The translations under genes were made by a program, and so were the position numbers. The notes beneath the pieces are model-generated. The model worked only from the letters and a program-made list of their open reading frames with translations. It was not told the origin of the DNA and did not search any database. This document shows, piece after piece, positions 6,582 through 12,704 of a DNA stretch of 38,597 bases; within the stretch, counting starts at the first letter, position 1, and each line of letters starts with the position of its first letter. This DNA comes from JBFWUM01 sp050247255. GTDB taxonomy: Bacteria > Acidobacteriota > Vicinamibacteria > Vicinamibacterales > UBA2999. The DNA lies in the NCBI GenBank assembly GCA_050247255.1, contig JBFWUM010000043.1:1-38597 (forward strand), written 5' to 3'.

Positions 6582-7600
6582 TGTAAGTTCCTAGGACGCC
6601 GGTGACGTTCCCGCTCTCATCTTGGCCACCAGTCGTTCGTACGGGGTCTGCCCGTTCAGGGCCCCGTGCGGTCGATGGTAATTGTAGTAGTCCTCCCACT
6701 CCCGGAGCTTCTCGTTGAAGAGGTGAATGTCGGCCGTGATGCCGCCCTTGTCCAGGAGCTGGTAGAACTCCTGGTCGTCGACGCGGTGGGACCGCTCGAC
6801 CTTTCCATTCAGGTGCGGTGTCCGCGGACGAATGTACGCGTGGCGGATGCCAAGCCTGTCCAGATGCCAGTGAAAGTGCGACTGGAATTCAGCGCCGTTG
6901 TCGGTCTGGATCACCTGGACGCGAAACGGCAGCCGCCGGAGGACTTCGTCCACAAAGCGGATGGCCGTGGCCTGGTTGCACGCGTCATAGACCTTGAGCA
7001 CCCGGACGCGCGTGCAGTCGTCAATGGCGGTGAACTGATACAGCCGCGTCCGCGTGCCGGGAATTCGCTCCAGAAACTTCACGTCCATCTGGAGGCGATG
7101 CCCGGGCTGCGGCTTCTCGTACCGCTGCCAGCGCTGGGCATGTGACCGATGCTTCTGGCTGCCCGGCAACCGATTCATCCCGTGGCGCTCCAAGATGCGG
7201 TGCACGGACGAGACGGCCACCGCGACCTGATGAAAGCGCTTCAGGTAGTCCGCGATCCTGCCTGGGCCGAAGTGGTAGGTCTGCCGGAGATACAGAATCT
7301 TGCTGACGACCTCGGGCGCCGTGGCGTTCGGCGACCGCACGGGCCGGCTGGGTCGATCAGCCAGTCCCGCCGCGCCGTGCGCGTCATACCGCCGTTTCCA
7401 CCGGTAGTACGCTTGGCGCGATATCCCGAAGTGGCGACAGGTCCGGGCTACGTTGCGGGACTGCCCGCAAGCCTGCTGCACCACCTTGAACCGCCACGCC
7501 ATCCGGCGCGTGATCTCTGCTTTGGTCATCGTGACTCCACTCTAGGATTCCTGCCCAGAGAAGAGAACGAGAACTGTCACCGGGGCCCTGGGATTTCACA
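6582..7600 (-). mobile_element. IS481-family insertion sequence, 1,019 bp
   Basis: Both ends begin TGT and stay similar for about 40 bp: the left end and the complement of the right end share CCGGTGAC, GTTC, TCTC and further blocks with small gaps. The single transposase gene fills the interior. No clear target duplication is seen beyond a possible GA. The right end cuts into the 3' end of the cassette-1 gene. Confidence 0.8.
6591..7529 (-). CDS. IS481-family DDE transposase
   Basis: The 312-residue protein starts with a helix-turn-helix (RNVARTCRHFGISRQAYYRW, then GLADRPSRPVRSPNATAPEV) followed by an integrase-core catalytic domain. The three acidic blocks are visible: QMDVKFLE, QTDNGAEFQS and LNGKVERSHR. 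The C-terminal YYNYHRPHGALNGQTPYERL tail is typical of IS481/IS3-like transposases. GGAG precedes the ATG at proper spacing. The frame is intact. Confidence 0.93.
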   Translation of the reverse strand: MTKAEITRRMAWRFKVVQQACGQSRNVARTCRHFGISRQAYYRWKRRYDAHGAAGLADRPSRPVRSPNATAPEVVSKILYLRQTYHFGPGRIADYLKRFHQVAVAVSSVHRILERHGMNRLPGSQKHRSHAQRWQRYEKPQPGHRLQMDVKFLERIPGTRTRLYQFTAIDDCTRVRVLKVYDACNQATAIRFVDEVLRRLPFRVQVIQTDNGAEFQSHFHWHLDRLGIRHAYIRPRTPHLNGKVERSHRVDDQEFYQLLDKGGITADIHLFNEKLREWEDYYNYHRPHGALNGQTPYERLVAKMRAGTSPAS

Positions 7601-8120
7601 TCCCCGGAAACCTTTGTTGAACAAACTCGAAAAGTGCCTCGGCTGCCTGAAGCAACTCCATCTCTCGAAAGGAAAATAGATCGCGTTCGTGATGGTACCG
7701 TCCGTCGACAAAGTGACGTGAGTCGCGCTCCAGCACCGCTTCGATATTGACCGTATGGTTGGACAATTCAGTCCGCGACCCAACACTGCACTGATGGAAC
7801 AACGACACAAGTTGGTGGCCCTGTGGTACTTCTCCCGTTTCCCTGAAGACGATGTACTTCAGAAACAGTTCGCATGAGAAAGCGGCGCACACGGTTCCCG
7901 GCACAAGCAATAACTCGATGCCGGACTCGAGCTTGCCTCCATTGAGACAGCGGTCTGCGGCCTTCAGGAAACTGACCGCTGACGCGGGAAGATCCGCGTC
8001 GAGATCCCCTTCACGCTTGACGACGCCTCCCAGGTAGGTTCCAGGCCCCTTGTGGCCAACGCGCACCGTTCCCAAGTGAATCGCGCCGGGAATAGCTTTC
8101 AGGATCTTGTCGTCGATCAT
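7596..8120 (-). CDS. Cassette 1, second gene: HEPN-like protein, 3' end altered by IS481 insertion
   Basis: The 174-residue protein resembles HEPN-domain proteins: helix AAFSCELFLKYIVF, a QGHQLVSLF segment, and a late FVDGRYHHE motif like the F..RY.YE seen in uncharacterised HEPN families. HEPN proteins often act as RNases or partners in toxin-antitoxin or defence modules, but the active-site Arg/His is uncertain here. Its start overlaps the previous gene by 4 bp (ATGA). The last codon and stop are supplied by the insertion sequence. Joining the flanks directly gives FPG-RDAA and a TAA inside the attC R'' box, so only about four residues have been lost. Confidence 0.65.
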   Translation of the reverse strand: MIDDKILKAIPGAIHLGTVRVGHKGPGTYLGGVVKREGDLDADLPASAVSFLKAADRCLNGGKLESGIELLLVPGTVCAAFSCELFLKYIVFRETGEVPQGHQLVSLFHQCSVGSRTELSNHTVNIEAVLERDSRHFVDGRYHHERDLFSFREMELLQAAEALFEFVQQRFPGM

Positions 8121-8650
8121 CTTTCGTCCGCCTTAGGCGGCCTGATGTGTTGTTCCAGTTCAACCACCTCGATCTGGGCGACCAGGTCGTTTTCAGCCGA
8201 ATTGACAGGCACGCCTCTCATGATCCAACCGCACAAGAGTTCGAAGCCTACGAGGATCTCGGCTAGGACAATCTGGGCCATGTTCGAGTGATACTCTCGC
8301 AACTCACGTTTGTATTTCGTGACGGTCAGCATCAGCGAATCCGCAATCAGAGTCGCGTGTTCATGATCCTGAGTGCTGTACCCGAGCATTGGAGTAAACA
8401 ACCGTTCGTCACCAAGTAAGAAGACCCGTCGCAACCAGCTGCGGCGCCTGAGCCGGAGCACCTGAAACGTCAAGCACTTCCGAATTCCTTCAATTTCATC
8501 GGGATCGGGACCGTGCCCGCCAAGCAGACCATCAGCCACCGCTACGATGTCGGCTCCGAAGTACCCAGAGATGTGCGGGTTCTTGCCGAACTTCTCGCGA
8601 TAACGTCGATAGGTTTGTAGAAGATCCAGCGCGTTTGTATCGAACCTCAT
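8117..8650 (-). CDS. Cassette 1, first gene: helical protein of unknown function
   Basis: The 177-residue protein is predicted mostly alpha-helical, with a basic patch (LRLRRRSWLRRVF) and one hydrophobic helix (MAQIVLAEILVGFELLCGWI) that could be a membrane segment or a buried helix. I do not recognise the family. The ATG lies 29 bp inside the attI/cassette junction at 8679, so this gene is first in line for transcription from attI. It overlaps the HEPN-like gene by 4 bp, so the two are probably partners carried as one unit. Confidence 0.7.
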   Translation of the reverse strand: MRFDTNALDLLQTYRRYREKFGKNPHISGYFGADIVAVADGLLGGHGPDPDEIEGIRKCLTFQVLRLRRRSWLRRVFLLGDERLFTPMLGYSTQDHEHATLIADSLMLTVTKYKRELREYHSNMAQIVLAEILVGFELLCGWIMRGVPVNSAENDLVAQIEVVELEQHIRPPKADER

Positions 8651-8672
8651 CTTCCTGGTTCACCTGGGGTCT

Positions 8673-8689
8673 GCCTAACGTTGTTTAAC
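8673..8689 (-). other. attI site core (integrase side of first cassette)
   Basis: On the minus strand this reads GTTAAAC, AAC, GTTAGGC: two head-to-head 7-bp sites matching the integrase consensus GTTRRRY, the second being the crossover core (cut after G at 8679). It lies between the divergent integrase gene and the first cassette, and lacks the arm structure of attC. Confidence 0.82.
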
Positions 8690-8956
8690 CGGATTGCGCC
8701 AATTGCACGGTTCCGGTGTCGACGAGTGCCGCTTTCCGGCGTGTCTCGGCCGCCACTCCGGCGCCATTATCTACGCTTCTCTTCTCGGTGCATCCGCAAT
8801 TCCTGCCACGACTTGTCGCAACGGGAAGGCGGAAACTTCCGGCAATTGGCGCGTGCGGCCTAAGCTCGGGTTTCCGGTGGTTCGCGGTGTGCGCCAATTG
8901 GTGGTGATGGAGGGTTGGCGTGGCGCTTGCTCGGTATGGAGCGGTGAGGAGAGGGG
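8690..8956. promoter_or_regulatory. attI/intI intergenic region with three GCGCCAATTG repeats
   Basis: This 267-bp region must hold the integrase promoter (rightward) and probably the cassette promoter (leftward). The 10-mer GCGCCAATTG occurs at 8696-8705 and 8891-8900 and, inverted, at 8843-8852. TTTCCGG or TTCCGG words also recur near 8710, 8733, 8836 and 8871. On the minus strand GATAAT (8771-8766) is a possible -10 for a cassette promoter, without a good -35. No gene was seen. Confidence 0.5.
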
Positions 8957-10225
8957 ATGCGCGAGCTTGAATCGTCCCTACAACAGTTCGGCGAATTTCT
9001 TCTGAGGCAGCGGCTGGTTCAGCCGAGATCGGCACCGTTCGTCGTGCGATGGGTGCGCCAGTTCCTGTCGCGCCCGGCCGAGCCTGGCGCCTCGAGTGAC
9101 CAGAGTCGCAGTTTTTGCGAGGGCCTGGAGCGGTCCGGTCGATGGCAGGATTGGCAAGTCCGGCAGGCGGAGCAGGCGGTCCGTCTCTATTTCGTGAACT
9201 TCCTTCGGCGGACGGACTGGTGCGCGCCCTCGGTGTCCCGTGTCGTCGACGCAGACGGCCGCGTCGATCCGTTGGCGGCCTTGGATGACTTGCGGAAGCG
9301 ACTTCGGACCCGGCACTACTCCTACCGCACCGAGTGTTCGTATGTGGACTGGTGCCGGCGCTTCTTCGAATACGCCGCAGAGACAGACGGACCTCGGCCT
9401 CGAGTACCGGCATCGGCGGTGCGCGATTTTCTGACTCATCTCGCCGTCAATCGACGTGTGTCCGCCAGCACGCAGAATCAGGCACAGTGCGCGCTCCTCT
9501 TCCTGGGTCGAGAGGTGCTCGGCGTAGATGTCGAGGGTCTGGGACAGGCGCCCCGGGCGAAACGGGGTGAGCGCCTTCCCGTTGTCCTGAGTGTCTCAGA
9601 GACGGTGGCGCTGTTGGGCGCGATGCAGGGAACAGCCAGGTTGATGGCCGAGCTGATCTACGGCGGCGGTCTCCGAGTGTCCGAGTGCTGCCAGTTGTGG
9701 ATCAAGGATCTCGACTTCGACCAGAACCTGATCCTTGTCCGCGGCGGCAAAGGTGGCAAGGATCGGTCGACGATACTGCCGGAAGCGTGCCGAGAGGCCT
9801 TGCAGAAGCAGATCGCGGCGGACCGGACGCTGCACGAGGCCGATCGCGTCGCCGGCCTGGCGGGTGTGTGGATGCCGGACGCTCTGGCGCGGAAGTATCC
9901 GAATGCCGGGCTGGAGCTGGGGTGGTTCTGGGTATTTCCGAGCCGCACCCTCTCGACGGATCCGCGCGAGGGAGTCGTGCGTCGGCATCACCTGCACGAC
10001 TCGGTCCTCCAGAAGGCGGTCAAGGCCGCGGCGTCAGCGGCGCGGATTCACAAGCCGGTATCGGTTCATACCCTGCGCCACTGCTTTGCCACGCATCTGC
10101 TGCTTGGCGGGGTGGACATTCGCCAGATTCAGGAGTACCTCGGTCACGCCAACGTCGAGACCACGATGGTCTACACGCATATTGTGAAGGACCTCCGGAA
10201 TCCGGCCCGGAAGAGGCAGGCCTGA
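8957..10225 (+). CDS. intI: Integron integrase (tyrosine recombinase) with N-terminal extension
   Basis: The 422-residue enzyme recombines attI with folded attC sites. Catalytic residues fit the tyrosine recombinase pattern: R240 (GGGLRVSE), H371 and R374 (HTLRHCFATHL), H397 (LGHANVETT) and Y406 (VYTHIV). Between them residues about 290-345 carry the integron-specific insertion (LHEADRVAG, MPDALARKYPNA, WVFPS, RRHHLHD). The usual core-binding domain starts near residue 105 (LDDLRKRLRTRHYSYRTECSYVDW). The first ~95 residues are extra relative to typical ~320-340-residue IntI and themselves look like a SAM-type core-binding domain. The ATG follows GAGGAGAGGGG. Confidence 0.93.
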   Translation: MRELESSLQQFGEFLLRQRLVQPRSAPFVVRWVRQFLSRPAEPGASSDQSRSFCEGLERSGRWQDWQVRQAEQAVRLYFVNFLRRTDWCAPSVSRVVDADGRVDPLAALDDLRKRLRTRHYSYRTECSYVDWCRRFFEYAAETDGPRPRVPASAVRDFLTHLAVNRRVSASTQNQAQCALLFLGREVLGVDVEGLGQAPRAKRGERLPVVLSVSETVALLGAMQGTARLMAELIYGGGLRVSECCQLWIKDLDFDQNLILVRGGKGGKDRSTILPEACREALQKQIAADRTLHEADRVAGLAGVWMPDALARKYPNAGLELGWFWVFPSRTLSTDPREGVVRRHHLHDSVLQKAVKAAASAARIHKPVSVHTLRHCFATHLLLGGVDIRQIQEYLGHANVETTMVYTHIVKDLRNPARKRQA

Positions 10226-10260
10226 CCTCGCAGATGTAGTCAGCCGTCCCTGGCAAACAG

Positions 10261-10326
10261 GCGCGCAGATGACGAAGTCGCTCATCTGCGGAGAATCGGA
10301 TTCCGCTTGTCTGGTGTCAAGCAGGC
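10261..10326 (+). repeat. Copy B of the ~66-bp two-hairpin repeat
   Basis: Same orientation as the copy at 2-67 and ungapped against it. The first stem is identical. The second (CCGCTTG with CAAGC.GG) differs in sequence from copy A but still pairs, which suggests selection for structure. It lies 35 bp after the integrase stop codon and may serve as its transcript end. Confidence 0.7.
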
Positions 10327-10401
10327 GGCCCCACCTCAGCTAGCCCCTTGCCGTGAATCGGAGGGAGCGACGTGGGAAGCCGTCGAGATCGGAGTGAACA
10401 C

Positions 10402-10878
10402 ATGAGAAGATCCAGGACGATGGTCGATCATCCTGAAACGGCTCCCCGCGCCCGGCGCTCATGGTTCGCGGTGGGCACACTGCTGGTTCTTTCGCTCTCC
10501 ATTTCGGCGTCAGCGCAGGATGCAGGTACGGGCGCGGGCCGGATCCCCGCCGACGCGACGGCACTGGAAGGTCTTCCTGCGGTTCGGGTCGAGACGACGT
10601 CCGAGAAGACCACCCGGCGCCAGCTTGAGGGGGCCGAGGCCGCCGGCCATCGACTGCGTGTGCGGATCGACAAGGACGGCTTCTACTGGTCCAGCCGCGA
10701 CAATCGCCGGCTGGCGGTGACGGCCGCAGGGGCGTTCACGTATCTGTCGTCCAGCGAACCGGGCACCTACGTCCGCATCCAGCGTCTGAACGACAGGTTC
10801 ACCTATGTCGAACACGTCGATACCGACCTGGGCAGCGTGACCTACTGGGGCGAACTGCGAATCGTGCTCGGCAAGTAA
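10402..10878 (+). CDS. Small exported protein of unknown function
   Basis: The 158-residue protein starts at the ATG preceded by GGAGTGA; an in-frame GTG at 10372 is less well placed. A basic N-terminus and hydrophobic core (WFAVGTLLVLSLSISASA) form a signal peptide with a cleavage site near ASA-QD. The mature part has GFYWSSRDNRRLAVTAAGAF and GTYVRIQRLNDRFTYVEHV, suggesting a small beta-rich periplasmic domain. I do not recognise the family. It stands alone between the integron and a convergent membrane-protein gene. Confidence 0.7.
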   Translation: MRRSRTMVDHPETAPRARRSWFAVGTLLVLSLSISASAQDAGTGAGRIPADATALEGLPAVRVETTSEKTTRRQLEGAEAAGHRLRVRIDKDGFYWSSRDNRRLAVTAAGAFTYLSSSEPGTYVRIQRLNDRFTYVEHVDTDLGSVTYWGELRIVLGK

Positions 10879-10896
10879 CCGGAGCGGGCGCTCCGG
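10879..10896. terminator. Hairpin between convergent genes
   Basis: CCGGAGC and GCTCCGG form a 7-bp perfect stem with a GGGC loop immediately after the stop codon of the exported protein. There is no T-run, so it is only terminator-like. It lies between convergent genes ending at 10878 and 10918. Confidence 0.4.
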
Positions 10897-10917
10897 GAAC
10901 CCGGGAGCCGCCGGCAC

Positions 10918-12537
10918 TCAAGAGGCCGGTCCGATTTCGAAGAGATAGTCCGAACCATCCCGGGTGATCAGGCGTACGCCCGGAATGCGTTCAGCCTCGG
11001 CAGCGGCTCGGGCCAGATCGCTGGCCCGGTCCGGGTGCAGCACGACGTAGCGGACGCCGATCTGCCGGATCACGGCCATCGCCTCTGCTGACGGAAAGCG
11101 TGTCAGCGTCTCCATGCGCTCCTTGTGGCCGGGCGGCTCGTGCCGGCCGAAGCCGTTGACGATCGGGTTCCAGTGCGCGGTGGAGAAGAGCAGATAGTCC
11201 GCCTCGCGGAAGTTGTCCGGTGCGAACCGGTAGGTCGGCAGCGAGAGCACCGGCCCTCCGGGAAGCGTGGCGAGCCGGGTGTAGACGGCCGGGATCGGCT
11301 CGCGCGGGGGCGTGCCGCCGGGGAAGTTCACGATGTAGCTCTCCCACAGCCCGACTGCGGCCAGTACGGCGAGCGCCGCGGTCCCGGCCACGCGCCAGCG
11401 TGCGCGAAGCCACGCAGCTCCGCCGGCCACGAGCACGGCCTGGGCGAAGACGACCAGCAGCGCGAACCTCGCCGGTGCGCGGAGCAAGGCCATGGCCGGG
11501 AGCCTCGCGAAGAGATCGAACGGGCTGAAGCCGGATCCGGGACCGAACGACAGCGCCAGCGCGAGGCCGCCCGTGATCGCGGCCGCGGTGGTCAGCCGGT
11601 CGGGCGTCCGCGCCCACCTCCACACGCCGAGCAGGGCGAGCGCGAGCCCGACGACGCCCAGATAGAGCGTCTGCTCACCCCAGATCCACCGCGGGGTGAG
11701 CGACGTGTGCGCATCGACCCACTGGCCGAGCGCGGTGTTGGCCGGCGGGACGAGGTACGAGGCGACGTCGGCCGAGTTGCCCTGCACCTCGGCGAGGCTG
11801 TTGCCGGGAAGCTGGGTGTAGGGCCCGACGAACCACAGGAGCAGCGGCAGCCCGAGAGCGACGGCGACGGCGCCGGATACGGCGTGCCGGAACGTGAACT
11901 GCCGGCGCAGCAGAAGGAATGGCGCGCCGATGGCGAGCAGCAAGGCCAGGTCCGCGGCGAGGTACCAGCCGGAGAGCGCCTGAATCAGTACGAGGACGGT
12001 CACGACGGCCGTGCGGCCAGCCGACGGGCGCTCGACCCACCGGTCCAGTGCGAGCAGGGCGAGCGGCATGGCCCACGTCCACAGCATCTGGACGTGGCCG
12101 TGCGCGTGGTGCATCCGGAAGAACGCGAACGCGTAGACGAGCCCGGCGCCGAATGCGGCCACGCGATCCCGCGTGACCCGCAAGGCCAGGGCCTGCATCG
12201 CGAGGCCGTTCAGGGCGAACGCGGCGAGCCAGACGCACCAGTAGCTGTAGACGGGGTCGCGCGTCAGCGCGTAGATGGGGGCGGCGAACAGGCCGATGCC
12301 GATGTGATGCTCCGCCCAGCCGAGCGCGCCGGCCTGCGGGAAGAACATGTTGGCGTCGAAGAGCGGTGTGGTGGTGAGGAGCGCCTTCGCATCCCAGGCC
12401 AGCGTCCAGATGAGCAGGCGCGCGTCGCCGGGATAGCTGGCGTCCGAGAGGTTGTTGAAATCGATGAGCGGGGCGGCCATCACGCGAGTGACCAGCGCGA
12501 AGCCGAGCGCGCTGAGACACCACGCGAGGCGCGACAT
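10918..12537 (-). CDS. Polytopic membrane protein, GT-C glycosyltransferase-like
   Basis: The 539-residue protein has roughly 10-12 hydrophobic segments and a soluble C-terminal domain of about 150 residues. The N-terminal part has features of GT-C (PMT/ArnT-like) transferases: an acidic first loop (SDASYPGDARLLIWTLAWD), then NMFFPQAGALGWAEHHIG, and conserved FFRMHHAHGHVQM. Such enzymes move sugars from lipid-linked donors on the outer face of the inner membrane; the substrate here is unknown. It lies downstream of the two receptor genes but is separated from them by a strong terminator hairpin, so it is probably a separate transcript. The assignment to GT-C is by resemblance only. Confidence 0.65.
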   Translation of the reverse strand: MSRLAWCLSALGFALVTRVMAAPLIDFNNLSDASYPGDARLLIWTLAWDAKALLTTTPLFDANMFFPQAGALGWAEHHIGIGLFAAPIYALTRDPVYSYWCVWLAAFALNGLAMQALALRVTRDRVAAFGAGLVYAFAFFRMHHAHGHVQMLWTWAMPLALLALDRWVERPSAGRTAVVTVLVLIQALSGWYLAADLALLLAIGAPFLLLRRQFTFRHAVSGAVAVALGLPLLLWFVGPYTQLPGNSLAEVQGNSADVASYLVPPANTALGQWVDAHTSLTPRWIWGEQTLYLGVVGLALALLGVWRWARTPDRLTTAAAITGGLALALSFGPGSGFSPFDLFARLPAMALLRAPARFALLVVFAQAVLVAGGAAWLRARWRVAGTAALAVLAAVGLWESYIVNFPGGTPPREPIPAVYTRLATLPGGPVLSLPTYRFAPDNFREADYLLFSTAHWNPIVNGFGRHEPPGHKERMETLTRFPSAEAMAVIRQIGVRYVVLHPDRASDLARAAAEAERIPGVRLITRDGSDYLFEIGPAS

Positions 12538-12666
12538 GCCCGATACGGTACCTCAGACGGACGGCGACGAATGTACCTGGACGAGCGTGCGCCAGTCCGA
12601 AGACGTGAGGGGATTCCGGGACGGGTGGAGGTACCGTCGCGAAGCGGGCGGCACCGGGAGGGAGTC

Positions 12667-12694
12667 GGCGCACGGGGCCGAAGCCCCGTGCGCC
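12667..12694 (-). terminator. Strong hairpin terminator of the receptor gene
   Basis: A perfect 12-bp stem (GGCGCACGGGGC with GCCCCGTGCGCC) closes a four-base loop that reads TTCG on the minus strand, a very stable RNA tetraloop. It starts 10 bp past the stop codon of the receptor gene at 12705. No T-run follows. Confidence 0.75.
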
Positions 12695-12704
12695 GTTGAA
12701 GCGC

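Larger units (their letters stand above)
2729..10225 (-). mobile_element. Chromosomal integron: intI, attI and four cassettes
   Basis: The integrase gene reads rightward and the cassettes read leftward from attI, the standard divergent layout. All non-IS genes between 2777 and 8650 are on the minus strand, and cassette boundaries coincide with foldable attC sites. In the three good sites (6497-6573, about 5836-5902, 3496-3564) the left arm on the plus strand lacks one G relative to the complement of the right arm (for example CT-CA against CTGCA), the conserved extrahelical base that gives attC its polarity. Cassette starts lie 27-33 bp from core sites. Two insertion sequences interrupt the array. 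Confidence 0.9.

Noticed and set aside
7571..7579. GAACTGTCA as the right end of the IS481-type element
   Set aside because: Only 7 of 9 bases match TGTAAGTTC at the left end; extending to 7600 gives TGT at both ends and about 40 bp of similarity.
8673..8700. The site next to intI as an attC
   Set aside because: It has paired 7-bp core sites but no palindromic arms; its position beside the divergent integrase fits attI.
8681..8863. Short plus-strand frames in the attI/intI gap
   Set aside because: They overlap attI core sites and the repeats and have no protein-like features.
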